Positions 16,204 to 24,294 of a stretch of DNA of 64,000 nt are shown here, piece after piece. Each line of letters starts with the position of its first letter. The stretch's first letter is position 1. Made by a program: the position numbers and the translations under genes. This DNA is from Streptomyces sp. NBC_00258 (GTDB taxonomy: Bacteria; Actinomycetota; Actinomycetes; Streptomycetales; Streptomycetaceae), in assembly GCF_036182465.1 (NCBI RefSeq), contig NZ_CP108081.1:2356001-2420000 (forward strand). Direction: 5' to 3'. The notes beneath the pieces were generated by a model. The model was not told the DNA's origin. It made no database searches and was given only the letters and a program-made list of their open reading frames with translations.

Positions 16204-16584
16204 ATGGAACAGAGCGAGATCATCCTGCGAGCCATCGGCGTCCTGACCGAGACCCAGGAGATGGTGCGCAGGCTCAACGAGGACGTCGAGGTCGACATAG
16301 ACGCCGGAGAGGCACAGCTCGGCAGGCTGGTGACCGAGGTGTTCCCGGCGGTGGAGGTCCCCGGCGACGCGACCCCGGCAGAGGCGGGTCAGGCCGTCAT
16401 CGACGCCCTGATGCCCGCGGCGATCTCCCTGGTCGGCGCCTTCGCCTTCCTGTTCTCGGAACTCGCCGAGGTCCACGACACGGGCCGGACCGACGTCAAG
16501 AGCACCGAACTCCTGCGCACCCTCGCGCTGCGCCTGTCCAACTCGGACTCGCACACGGACGACGACAGCGACGACGACGCCTGA
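16204..16584 (+). CDS. Hypothetical protein paired with a PAS-HTH regulator
   Basis: This 126-residue, mainly helical protein starts at the ATG at 16204. A hydrophobic segment (MPAAISLVGAFAFLFSELAEV, about residues 79-99) is flanked by acidic regions. The C-terminus is the highly acidic HTDDDSDDDA. I recognise no family. It ends 2 nt before a PAS-LuxR-type gene, so the two are co-transcribed and this protein may be a partner of the regulator. A -10-like TAGGCT at 16191-16196 ends 7 nt before the ATG, so a leaderless mRNA is possible, though no good -35 is visible. Confidence 0.6.
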   Translation: MEQSEIILRAIGVLTETQEMVRRLNEDVEVDIDAGEAQLGRLVTEVFPAVEVPGDATPAEAGQAVIDALMPAAISLVGAFAFLFSELAEVHDTGRTDVKSTELLRTLALRLSNSDSHTDDDSDDDA

Positions 16585-16586
16585 CC

Positions 16587-17237
16587 ATGTCCGACGTGCC
16601 TCCCGAGTCAGCGGTGGTCTGGCGCAACCGTTCCATGACCCTCTTCGACCGCATCCCCATGCCCATCGCGGTGTGCGACGTCTACGGGGCGATCATCCTG
16701 GCCAACCCGGCGATGGCGGCGGAATGGGGTGCGACTCCGGGCGGCCTCCGGGGCCGGGACGTACTGGATCTCTTCCGGCCCCAGGAGGCGACGCAGGTGG
16801 AGCGCATCGCCGAGGCACTGCGCCTGCGTCACCGCTCGCGCTACCAGATCTCGGTCCGCTGGCGGACTCCCGGCGGCACCGAGCGGTACGGCGAGCTGAC
16901 GGCGGACCCGGTCAGCGACACCGTCGACGCGACCACCACCCTGCTCGTCCTGCTACGGGTGCTCGGCGAACACGAACCGAGCACGCCGACACCGCCTCCC
17001 GCCGATCCGCCGGCCACTCCGGCCGAGGCCCGCATCCTGGCCCTGCTCGCAGGCGGCGCGACCACCGCGCACGCCGCCCGCGAGACAGGCCTCACCGTGG
17101 ACGGCGTCAACTACCATCTGCGCCGCCTGACCCGCCGCTGGAACGCGGCCAACCGTACGGAACTGGTCGCTCGCGCCTACGCCCTGGGCGTGCTCACCCC
17201 CGGCACCTGGCCGCCGTCGGCCGCTCCCCTCGACTAG
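16587..17237 (+). CDS. PAS-domain regulator with C-terminal LuxR-like HTH
   Basis: This is a 216-residue protein. Residues about 15-125 form a PAS sensor domain, beginning LFDRIPMPIAVCDVYGAIILANPAMA. A Pro/Thr-rich linker follows, then a helix-turn-helix (TPAEARILALLAGGATTAHAARETGLTVDGVNYHLRRLTRRW reading, residues about 145-190) of the LuxR/GerE kind. It is likely a one-component regulator that senses a small ligand or redox state. No phosphoacceptor domain is present. It is coupled to the 126-aa gene upstream. Its TAG stop overlaps the TAG of the convergent DUF3626 gene in the palindrome CTAG (17234-17237). Confidence 0.75.
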   Translation: MSDVPPESAVVWRNRSMTLFDRIPMPIAVCDVYGAIILANPAMAAEWGATPGGLRGRDVLDLFRPQEATQVERIAEALRLRHRSRYQISVRWRTPGGTERYGELTADPVSDTVDATTTLLVLLRVLGEHEPSTPTPPPADPPATPAEARILALLAGGATTAHAARETGLTVDGVNYHLRRLTRRWNAANRTELVARAYALGVLTPGTWPPSAAPLD

Positions 17238-18118
17238 CGGGCCGCCCGGCCCACCGACTCGCCGGTCGGGGCAGGTCGCCCGACGGGCGCCCCGAACCTG
17301 GCCAGGCAGTGCCACACCTTCTTCAGGTCCTGCGGGTCGTGACGCCCCGTTCGGGCGGCGTCGCCGATGACCCGAGGGTCGAGGTACCCGTCCTCGGCGA
17401 TCCGGGCCCCCAGTTCGACGTACCGCGGACCGCGGAAGTCCGGGTGGCGGCTCAACTCCTCGACGGAGAGCCGGTACCCGGAGTGCCACTCGACCGGGCA
17501 GGGCAGCCGCCGGGCCTCGGCCTCGACGGCGGTGCCGCGGTAGCAGGGGTCCAGGACAAGCGCCTCCATGTCCCGGCCCAGGGCGACCCGCCCGTGCACC
17601 TGCGCCTCGATGTAGTCGTCGAGGGCGTCCCGGTCGTCCGCCTCGGCCAGGCCGATGAGGGACATCCCGTCGGCAACCCCGAACGCCGTCGGATCGACGG
17701 AGCTGTCCGGGTAGCAGAACGTGGCGCGCCGCAGCGCGTCCGCAACCAGCCGGAAGTGCGCGGACCCGAACCTCGGTGCGGCGCCGACCGCCTGATGGCG
17801 GAAGTTCAACGCGCCGTACACCGGCCGCTCCTGCGCGTCCGCCGCGTCGTACGCCCCGCCGAACATCCGGCTCTCCCAGCGCCGGCGGTCGCCGCCGGGA
17901 TGTGCCGTCAGCCCTCCGTTGCTGGTGCCCGTGACGAACTGCGAGTGGTACGTGCCGTCCTCGGCCAGCGCCTCCAGGATCGGACGCCCGCACACCACGC
18001 GGTCCGGGTGCAGATTCAGGGTCACACGCAGTGCCGGGTCGACGGCCGGCCCGGACGACAGCGCCGCGACATGACGCAGGGCCCGCGCCCGCGGTGAGTG
18101 GGTGTCCCCGAAATTCAC
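17234..18118 (-). CDS. DUF3626 family protein
   Basis: This is a 294-residue protein. The recognisable DUF3626 elements are an RVTLNLHPDR motif near the N-terminus, GTSNGGLTAHPGGDRRRWESRMFGG, a YGALNF segment and a GSAHFRL block. The GTG at 18118 is chosen because GAGGGAGA lies 10 nt upstream and the protein begins just before the conserved ALRHV helix. The family has no established biochemical role. The gene is divergent from the FBP-domain gene across a region containing an AACCTAG inverted repeat, and its 3' end overlaps the PAS-HTH gene by 4 nt. Confidence 0.8.
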   Translation of the reverse strand: MNFGDTHSPRARALRHVAALSSGPAVDPALRVTLNLHPDRVVCGRPILEALAEDGTYHSQFVTGTSNGGLTAHPGGDRRRWESRMFGGAYDAADAQERPVYGALNFRHQAVGAAPRFGSAHFRLVADALRRATFCYPDSSVDPTAFGVADGMSLIGLAEADDRDALDDYIEAQVHGRVALGRDMEALVLDPCYRGTAVEAEARRLPCPVEWHSGYRLSVEELSRHPDFRGPRYVELGARIAEDGYLDPRVIGDAARTGRHDPQDLKKVWHCLARFGAPVGRPAPTGESVGRAAR

Positions 18119-18155
18119 TGGATCTCCCTCGACATGGCTACCTACCCTAGGCCAG

Positions 18156-18174
18156 AACCTAGTCCCACTAGGTT
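18156..18174. promoter_or_regulatory. Inverted repeat between DUF3626 and FBP genes
   Basis: AACCTAG-TCCCA-CTAGGTT is a perfect 7-bp-arm inverted repeat in the 97-nt divergent gap, with another CCTAGG just beside it (18146-18151). It is probably an operator shared by both genes. CTAG-rich sites are rare in this high-GC genome. Confidence 0.55.
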
Positions 18175-18215
18175 TGGCATCGCCGGTCACGATTCACCAA
18201 GGAGAACTCGTCACG

Positions 18216-18710
18216 ATGAGACCACTCACCGAGCAGGACATCCGCAACTCATTTGTCAACTGCTCCAAAGGCGAGGCCAAACGGCTGTCGATACCGCGCG
18301 ATCTGGCGGAACGACCGTGGGACGACCTGGACTTCCTGGGCTGGCGAGATCCCGGAGCGCCCGACCGCAGCTGTCTGGTGACCGAGCGGGCCGGCCGGCT
18401 CACCGGTGTGACCCTGCGCTTCCCCTCCCGGCAACGGGGTGTCCTGCACCGCAGCATGTGCTCGGTCTGTCTGACGACCCACCCGGGCAACGGCGTCTCC
18501 CTGATGACGGCACGCAAGGCGGGCGCGGCCGGCCGCGAGGGCAACTCGGTCGGCATCTACATGTGCGCCGACCTCGCCTGTTCCCTCTACGTACGCGGCA
18601 AGAAGCAGCTCGATTCCGGGTCCCGCATCGAGGAGAGCCTCACCCTGGAGCAGCAGATCGCCCGCGCGACGGGCCATCTGTCGGCCTTCCTGGACAGGCT
18701 GTACGCCTGA
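18216..18710 (+). CDS. FBP (EF-G-binding-type treble-clef zinc finger) domain protein
   Basis: This is a 164-residue protein. The C-terminal half has the zinc-finger pairs CSVC (in HRSMCSVCLTTHPGNG) and CADLAC (in YMCADLACSLYVRGKK), which match the treble-clef domain of FusB/FBP-type elongation-factor-G-binding proteins. In staphylococci such proteins free EF-G from fusidic-acid-stalled ribosomes; actinobacterial homologues are uncharacterised. The start is the ATG at 18216, preceded by AAGGAG at 11 nt. It is divergent from DUF3626 and stands alone. A role in translation is inferred from the fold, and I do not predict drug resistance. Confidence 0.8.
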   Translation: MRPLTEQDIRNSFVNCSKGEAKRLSIPRDLAERPWDDLDFLGWRDPGAPDRSCLVTERAGRLTGVTLRFPSRQRGVLHRSMCSVCLTTHPGNGVSLMTARKAGAAGREGNSVGIYMCADLACSLYVRGKKQLDSGSRIEESLTLEQQIARATGHLSAFLDRLYA

Positions 18711-18723
18711 CGGGTCGCGGCGC

Positions 18724-20055
18724 CTAGCCGTCCCGCAGCCGCGAGGCCTCCACCCGGTGAAGGTGGATGAGGATGTCGTGGCTCGGGGCGAGTGCGATGT
18801 CGCGGTCCGCCTCCGGGTAGTCCGTTCCTATGCTGCGTGTCGGCCTGGCCGTCGACAGCCAGGTACGAGCTGCGGCCGGGGTGGTGCGCAGGTCGAGTAC
18901 GTAGTCGCGGTGGCGCACCCGGTCCAGCGTGGCTTCGTTGCTCCCCGGGGCCGCCGGACCCACCGTGAAGCGCTGGAGCCTGCCGTCCGGTCCTGTCGCG
19001 TTGAACGAGCCCCGGTCGAACGTGAATCCGACACTGGCGTACGCACTGCCGAGTTCGTCACGCAGGAACGCGCCCTGCATCTTCGGGTAGCGCTCCGGCT
19101 CGTGCGTCACATAGCCGACGTGGGCGTTGTGTGCCGACAGCAGGACCTTGGTGCCGGTGTGTCGCTGCCACCAGGCCACGTTGTCGGCCATGATCCGGTC
19201 GCGGTAGAGCATGCAGGCGGCGACCTGTTCGGGGTCCTCGGCGTCGAAGTCGTACCCGCGCGCCGTCTGGTCGACGGCCGTCGCGTGCTGGACCGCCCAG
19301 TCGTACGCCGGGCCGGTCCCACCGGCCCCCTTGATCAGCTCAAGAGCCTCACTGGTCCTGACCGCCATCTCCCTGCGCTCGGCGAGCGGGCGGTTCAGGT
19401 ACCGCTCGATGTACTCGCCGGCCTGGACGGTCGGGCGCAGGCCGCGGTAGAGCCCGTTGACACGGTCCAGCAGGTCGGGGTGGTTGCGGGCCACATAGTC
19501 GGTGACCATGTCGTACAGCTCGGGGCCGTTGTAGGCGAAGTCGTCGCCCATGAACCGCACCGGATCCTCGGGGTGTTGGCGGTTGTACGCGCGCATCCAC
19601 TCGACGAGTTCCAGGTATTCGGAGTTGTTCCACAGCCGGTAGTCGCGCTGGAACTCGTCCCGCATGATGCGCCGGGGGTCGCCCTTGCCGTACAGGACGT
19701 AGTCGTTCAGGCGCAGCCCCGTGCTCCAGCTGGCCTCCAGGGCGAAGGTGCGAAAGCCCTTCTCCTCGACGAGGTGGCGGAAGACGCGGTGCTTCATGGC
19801 GAAGAAGTCGTGCGAGCTGTGGGTGGCCTCGCCCAGGCCCACGACACGTGCGTCGCCGATCATGCGGGCGAGGGGGTGGAGATCGCGGGTGTCGCCGCGC
19901 GGTTCGACGGTACGCAGCGGATGGACGCCGCGCTGGAGGGCCTCGACGACCTCCCTGTCCGTGGTGGGCCCGGCCGACGCCGGTGTCGTGCCGGACGCCA
20001 CGATGCCGAGGGAGACGAGCAGGGCTAAGACGAATCCTGACCTATGCCATTTCAT
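18724..20055 (-). CDS. Secreted erythromycin-esterase-family protein
   Basis: This is a 443-residue protein. The N-terminal signal peptide (MKWHRSGFVLALLVSLG...ASA) has no lipobox Cys. The catalytic core of the erythromycin esterase-like fold follows with RVVGLGEATHSSHDFF, ALEASWSTGLRLNDYV, FMGDDFAYNG and the late LLSAHNAHVGY (His pair). The true start is the ATG at 20055; a longer upstream frame lacks a signal peptide. Cytosolic EreA/B enzymes hydrolyse the macrolide ring, but this protein is exported and belongs to the large, mostly uncharacterised environmental branch. A macrolide activity is therefore not implied. It is convergent with the FBP gene and divergent from the FUSC-like gene. 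Confidence 0.85.
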   Translation of the reverse strand: MKWHRSGFVLALLVSLGIVASGTTPASAGPTTDREVVEALQRGVHPLRTVEPRGDTRDLHPLARMIGDARVVGLGEATHSSHDFFAMKHRVFRHLVEEKGFRTFALEASWSTGLRLNDYVLYGKGDPRRIMRDEFQRDYRLWNNSEYLELVEWMRAYNRQHPEDPVRFMGDDFAYNGPELYDMVTDYVARNHPDLLDRVNGLYRGLRPTVQAGEYIERYLNRPLAERREMAVRTSEALELIKGAGGTGPAYDWAVQHATAVDQTARGYDFDAEDPEQVAACMLYRDRIMADNVAWWQRHTGTKVLLSAHNAHVGYVTHEPERYPKMQGAFLRDELGSAYASVGFTFDRGSFNATGPDGRLQRFTVGPAAPGSNEATLDRVRHRDYVLDLRTTPAAARTWLSTARPTRSIGTDYPEADRDIALAPSHDILIHLHRVEASRLRDG

Positions 20056-20316
20056 GATCCAATGCTCGCGCGCGGGCACGGCCCGGACCATCCGGCACAC
20101 CCCCGATCTCTCCTGTGGTCAACCACGTGCGCACACCTGTGGTTTTCCTCAGGGCAGTCGCCGGATGCGTCGCGGGCGGGACACGATCGGCCGTGGTCAA
20201 CGCGTTCCCGGCCGTGTCAGACTGGCCGCTCGGCCTGTGCCTCCTTGCCGTCGTCTCGGGTGAGCTGCGCCGTCTGGACGAGTTCGGTGCGGCTGTGGAA
20301 CGGGAAGTGCCCAAGG

Positions 20317-21564
20317 ATGCGAGATGTACGTGAGGCGTGGGCCGCGGGCAGGGCCCGGGTCGCGAAGTGGCGCCAGGAGCCAGTGATCGTCCAGACGGTC
20401 CGTTCCGCGGCGGCCGCGACGATCGCTTACGTGGTGGCGCTGCGGTTCAGTCCCGAGGCCGCTCCGCTCACCGCTCCCCTGACCGCGCTCCTCGTCGTCC
20501 AGGTCACGCTCTACGCCACCCTCACCACCGGCATACGACGGGTCAACGCCGTGGTGGCGGGCGTCCTCATCGCCATCGGCTTCAGCGCGCTCGTGGGGCT
20601 GACCTGGTGGAGTCTGGGGCTGCTCATCCTCGCCTCACTGGCCGTCGGTCACCTGGTGCGGGTCAGCGAGTTCGTGCCCGAGGTGGCGATCAGCGCCATG
20701 CTGGTCCTCGGCGTCACCCGGGTCGGCGACACGGCCTGGGCGCGGATCCTGGAGACGCTGATCGGCGCTCTGGTGGGGTTCGGCTGCAATCTGCTGTTCG
20801 CTCCCCCGGTGTGGGTCGGCGCGGCCGGCGAGTCCATCGAGGATCTGGCGCGCCGGATGCGGCAGTTGCTGCTGCGCGTCGGTGAGGAGGCCGCCGGCCG
20901 CACTCCGGTGGCGGTCGCCGCGGCGCGGCTCCACGAGGCACGGGAACTCGACCACGACATCGTCGAGGTGGACGCGGCCCTCAAACAGGCCGAGGACAGC
21001 CTGCGGCTCAATCCGCGTGTCCGGGAGGGACTCCTGCACCGGGTCGTGCTGCGCACCGGCCTCGACACGCTGGAGATCTGCACGGTGGTGCTGCGGGTCC
21101 TCGCGCGAACCCTCACCGACCTCGCCAAGGAACGGGCGCCCGAGCCGTTGTTCGAGGCGGAGATCGGCGCGACCCTGGAGCAGTTGCTGGCGGAGGTCGG
21201 TGACGCCGTGGTCAGCTTCGCCGTCCTGGTCACCTCGGACGTCAGTCACAGCGCCGAGTCGGCGGAGTCCCGGCTCGCCTCCGAACTCGTCGCCGCGACC
21301 GCCACCCGCGACAAGCTGGCCCAGCTCCTTCTGGAGGAGGTCCAGCGGGACGCCCGGCAGTGGCAGTTGCATGGGGCCGTCCTCACCGAGGTCACGCGGA
21401 TGCTCGACGAACTCGACATGGAGCACCGGTCGCGCCGGCTCCTGGAGGAGCTGGACCGCTGCACGCAGGAACAGCGCGAGCGCATGCCCCGCCTGGACCG
21501 CCTCCGCCGACGGCTGCGCTCGGCACGACGGAACCGTACCGCCCCCTCACGTCGTACTACGTGA
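20317..21564 (+). CDS. FUSC / aromatic-acid-exporter-like membrane protein
   Basis: This is a 415-residue protein. The first 170 residues contain about five closely spaced membrane segments (TVRSAAAATIAYVVALRF, PLTAPLTALLVVQV and so on) typical of the ArAE/FUSC half-transporter. The remaining 240 residues are a long soluble helical region with coiled-coil-like heptads (LDELDMEHRSRRLLEELDR). The family includes efflux proteins for aromatic acids, but the substrate is unknown here. The ATG at 20317 follows GGGAAG at 9 nt. It appears monocistronic and ends 85 nt before the next gene. Confidence 0.75.
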   Translation: MRDVREAWAAGRARVAKWRQEPVIVQTVRSAAAATIAYVVALRFSPEAAPLTAPLTALLVVQVTLYATLTTGIRRVNAVVAGVLIAIGFSALVGLTWWSLGLLILASLAVGHLVRVSEFVPEVAISAMLVLGVTRVGDTAWARILETLIGALVGFGCNLLFAPPVWVGAAGESIEDLARRMRQLLLRVGEEAAGRTPVAVAAARLHEARELDHDIVEVDAALKQAEDSLRLNPRVREGLLHRVVLRTGLDTLEICTVVLRVLARTLTDLAKERAPEPLFEAEIGATLEQLLAEVGDAVVSFAVLVTSDVSHSAESAESRLASELVAATATRDKLAQLLLEEVQRDARQWQLHGAVLTEVTRMLDELDMEHRSRRLLEELDRCTQEQRERMPRLDRLRRRLRSARRNRTAPSRRTT

Positions 21565-21649
21565 CGTGCCGATCGCCGCACAACGTCCCAATGGACACAG
21601 ACGGCGACCACAGAACGACATGTCCACATGACGACAAAGGGAGTTACGG

Positions 21650-22720
21650 ATGGCCGACGGCACCGTGCGGATCGACGGGAACTCACTACGGCTGGCCGGC
21701 GGTGTGCAGGTCCGGTTCATCCGCACCCTGCGCCTGCCCGAGACGGGCACGCATCCCTTGCCCCCGGGGCTCGGCGAGTTCCCGCTGCGCCGTGTGGAGG
21801 ACTACCCGGAGACGGTGCCCGCCGAGTGGCTCGCGCGCGGCGGGGTGATGCTGCCGGTGTATCTGCGCGAAGCGATGTGGCTGAGCTTCGGCGGTACGTC
21901 GGAACCGGCCGCTCTCCAGGTGGGCGTCGGAAAGGTGTGCGCGGTCTCCGGGAAGCCGTGGAGCCCTCGGCCGGCACGGAACCCGCAGAACTACGTGGTG
22001 CTGCCCCGCCAGCCGTGGCTCGACGGCATCAACTCCGGGAAGGGCACGGTCCGTCAGTTCGTGGCGGTCCCGCTCGGTCTCGGTGCCACGGTCGAGGGCC
22101 AGGTCACCGGCGAGGAGGTGTGGGGCGGCGTACAGCTGCAGTCGTTCCCGCTGAACGACACCGCCCTGCACGCCTGGCGTCAGGAGCAGCGCCGGCTGGC
22201 GGAGGCGGCGGAGCAGCGACGCAGGAGCGCCGAGGCGGGTGGTTACGGTGCGGCGATGCCCATGGCGCCCGGTTCCGCGCCCCAGTGGGGTGCTCCCCCT
22301 CCCGCTCCGGCACAGGCGGGCAGTGCGCCGCGCGCCGCGGCCGCGATGGGTCTCGGCGTCGGCGGTTCGATGCGCCAGGAGGTCTACAAGGACGACCGTC
22401 CGCTGTCGGACTGGGCGACCACGGCGGCCGGCCGTGTCTTCGTCCACCTCGTGACGCCGCCCGAGTGGCGCCGCATCACGGGCGAGGCGCCCCCGCCGTC
22501 GCCTGTCGACCGCGCGGCCTACACCCGGGCCGGACTGCCCTGGTTCGACTACTACGACCAGGACGCCGCGGACCTCGCTCCCACGGACACACTCGGCGAG
22601 GTCAAGCCGGTCGGCGACTGGCTCGGCGACGACCACACGCCGTGGCAACCGCCGTCACCCCAGCAGGTCGAGCCGCTGGGAGACGCGCCGGGCAAGCCCG
22701 TCGTGGACGGCGACTGGTGA
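21650..22720 (+). CDS. Conserved protein of unknown function
   Basis: This is a 356-residue cytosolic protein with an excellent GGGAG site before its ATG. The N-terminal 180 residues look like a compact domain (LRLAGGVQVRFIRTLRLP, EAMWLSFGG, PWLDGINSGKGTVRQFVAVPLG). It is followed by a helical Arg/Glu/Ala segment (about 185-210), a Pro/Ala-rich low-complexity linker (about 215-245) and a C-terminal part with MRQEVYKDDRPLSDW and PWFDYYDQD. I recognise this as a widely shared actinobacterial orphan without known activity. It has no membrane segment or signal peptide. A hairpin terminator separates it from the convergent DUF2470 gene. Confidence 0.65.
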   Translation: MADGTVRIDGNSLRLAGGVQVRFIRTLRLPETGTHPLPPGLGEFPLRRVEDYPETVPAEWLARGGVMLPVYLREAMWLSFGGTSEPAALQVGVGKVCAVSGKPWSPRPARNPQNYVVLPRQPWLDGINSGKGTVRQFVAVPLGLGATVEGQVTGEEVWGGVQLQSFPLNDTALHAWRQEQRRLAEAAEQRRRSAEAGGYGAAMPMAPGSAPQWGAPPPAPAQAGSAPRAAAAMGLGVGGSMRQEVYKDDRPLSDWATTAAGRVFVHLVTPPEWRRITGEAPPPSPVDRAAYTRAGLPWFDYYDQDAADLAPTDTLGEVKPVGDWLGDDHTPWQPPSPQQVEPLGDAPGKPVVDGDW

Positions 22721-22726
22721 AACGGG

Positions 22727-22746
22727 CTCCGGCCCCGCGGCCGGAG
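22727..22746. terminator. Bidirectional hairpin terminator
   Basis: CTCCGGCC (22727-22734) pairs with GGCCGGAG (22739-22746) across a 4-nt loop. It sits between the stops of two convergent genes and has no U-tract. Confidence 0.65.
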
Positions 22747-22754
22747 TGTTCGCC

Positions 22755-23480
22755 TCACCCGTCGCCCTCCGTGCGCTGTCGCTGCAGCGCACGCGGGCAG
22801 CTCGCGCCGCTCGCCTGTGTGAGCAGGACGTGCATGCGCTCGGTGAGCTGTCCGACGTTGTCGGCGGGCCGGTGGAAGGGCAGCCGTACGTCGCCGTGGC
22901 CGCGCGCACGCTCGATGCGCAGCGTCAGTCCGTGCCGGTCGACGGCGAGCGGCTGTACGCGCACGGCGCCGTGCAGGCTGTCCGGTTCGACGAGGCGGGT
23001 CAGCCGCTCGACCGCGTCCGGGTGGGCGTCGGCGAGGTGCGTCAGCAACTGCGCCTCCGCGAGGGCCAGCGGGTCGGGTTCGGCGATGGCGAACTCGTCG
23101 AGGTCGACGACGACCGCCCCGCCGGGCTCGCGGAGCACGGCGCGCGTGGTGTGGAACGCCAAGTGCCCGTCGGCGGGCGCGAACCAGCCGGCCATCCAGA
23201 GCCTGGCGCGGATCCGGTTCCGTACGGGGACGGGCGCCACGTCGGCGAACTCCAGGACTGCGGACGGCTCTCCGCGGGGCGCGCAGATCGCGGCCGCGGC
23301 GAGCGTACTGTCGTCCGGCAGGTGCAGCAGCACCCGGCCGTCCTCGGCGACGGTGTGGACGCCGATGAACTCCTCCCGACCGCCCTCCGCGGTCACCGCG
23401 CAGGACCATGCCGCGGCGAGCACCGACCGGGCACGCTGTGCCGTGGCCGGCGCGGCCGTCCAGCTGTGACGGTCACCCAT
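22755..23480 (-). CDS. DUF2470 (HugZ-like) protein, iron-regulated
   Basis: This is a 241-residue protein. The N-terminal half resembles a split-barrel flavin/heme-binding fold (AWSCAVTAEGG, GRVLLHLP, AVLEFADVAPVPVRNRIRARLWMAGW). The C-terminal half is the DUF2470 domain (AEAQLLTHLADAHPDAVERL through VRLPFHRPADNVGQL). DUF2470 is found in HugZ-type heme oxygenases that release iron from heme, so heme-iron handling is the best guess. A canonical iron box lies 13 nt upstream of the ATG at 23480, directly supporting repression by a DtxR/IdeR/DmdR-type regulator when iron is plentiful. The gene is monocistronic. Confidence 0.82.
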   Translation of the reverse strand: MGDRHSWTAAPATAQRARSVLAAAWSCAVTAEGGREEFIGVHTVAEDGRVLLHLPDDSTLAAAAICAPRGEPSAVLEFADVAPVPVRNRIRARLWMAGWFAPADGHLAFHTTRAVLREPGGAVVVDLDEFAIAEPDPLALAEAQLLTHLADAHPDAVERLTRLVEPDSLHGAVRVQPLAVDRHGLTLRIERARGHGDVRLPFHRPADNVGQLTERMHVLLTQASGASCPRALQRQRTEGDG

Positions 23481-23492
23481 CCCAAACCTCCC

Positions 23493-23511
23493 TTAGGTAA
23501 GCCTTGCCTAA
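23493..23511 (-). promoter_or_regulatory. DtxR/IdeR/DmdR iron box
   Basis: TTAGGTAAGCCTTGCCTAA is a near-perfect 19-bp palindrome matching the TTAGGTTAGSCTAACCTAA consensus of iron-dependent repressors. It lies 13-31 nt upstream of the DUF2470 start codon, so it overlaps promoter or leader DNA. Confidence 0.88.
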
Positions 23512-23577
23512 CCTATCGAAGATCGGGGTGTACGCCAACCACGCGGCACCGGTCGTCGCACCTTGGTGACGGGGATT

Positions 23578-24186
23578 TCACGGAGTGATGGCACCCAACA
23601 GCGCCCGCGCGCACAGGTCGCGCACCTGATCCCGGGACAGGCCGGGCTCCTTGAGCCACTCCAGACAGGCCGCCGCCATGAAGGCCAGCCAGCCCCGCAC
23701 GGCGATCCGCAGCGCCGGGAGGTCCTCCTCTGTCCAGGCGGTCTCCGGGTCCGCCGCGAGCGCATCGAGGATCTGCCGCTGCTGCGCGGCGAGCGTCTCG
23801 CGGTACACCCTGCGCACCGCCTGGTCCCCCGCCGCCTCGGCTCGGTGGAATGCGCGGAAGCCGTGCGCGTGGGCCTGGACGTACTCCAGGAAGGTGTCGA
23901 GTCCGGCGTCGATCTGCTCGCGCACCGGCACGCCGGGCACGGCGGAGGTGACCCGCAGCATCCGCTTGCTCTCGCGCTCCACGACGGCCGCGAAGAAGTC
24001 CCGTTTCGTGGGGAAGTAGTGGTAGAGCAAGCCACGTGAGACGCCCGCGAGTTCGGCGACCTGCTCGATCCAGACGTCCTCGTACGGACTCTCCGAGAAC
24101 AGCCGCGCCCCGACCGAGAGCAACTGCTCACGGCGCTCCTCCGTGCTGAGCCGACGGCGTGTGCGCTCCCCCTCGTTGGCGGCCAT
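23578..24186 (-). CDS. TetR-family repressor of the adjacent P450
   Basis: This is a 202-residue protein. The N-terminal TetR HTH is complete (REQLLSVGARLFSESPYEDVWIEQVAELAGVSRGLLYHYFPTKRDFF reading, residues about 19-66). The ligand domain is helical with a TetR_C-like region. It is divergent from the stand-alone P450 with a 108-nt gap containing a 12-bp-arm inverted repeat. Auto-repression and control of the P450 by a fatty-acid-like or hydrophobic ligand are inferred from this arrangement. Confidence 0.88.
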   Translation of the reverse strand: MAANEGERTRRRLSTEERREQLLSVGARLFSESPYEDVWIEQVAELAGVSRGLLYHYFPTKRDFFAAVVERESKRMLRVTSAVPGVPVREQIDAGLDTFLEYVQAHAHGFRAFHRAEAAGDQAVRRVYRETLAAQQRQILDALAADPETAWTEEDLPALRIAVRGWLAFMAAACLEWLKEPGLSRDQVRDLCARALLGAITP

Positions 24187-24207
24187 GTCCGCACCTTACT
24201 TGACGTC

Positions 24208-24247
24208 GATTCAACAGCGGGATCACACTGACAGTCGCTATTGAATC
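24208..24247. promoter_or_regulatory. TetR operator candidate between TetR and P450
   Basis: GATTCAACAGCG (24208-24219) is inverted as CGCTATTGAATC (24236-24247), 11 of 12 matching, with a 16-nt spacer. A smaller dyad, TTGA-N6-TCAA, overlaps the left arm. The site covers the middle of the divergent promoter region. Confidence 0.65.
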
Positions 24248-24294
24248 CGCGTACAACAAGCCCAACCGGCAGTCGGGACAAGGGAGATGGCGTG

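Noticed and set aside
18724..20055. Macrolide resistance by the erythromycin-esterase-family gene.
   Set aside because: The protein is secreted and of the general environmental branch. Family membership alone does not indicate macrolide hydrolysis.
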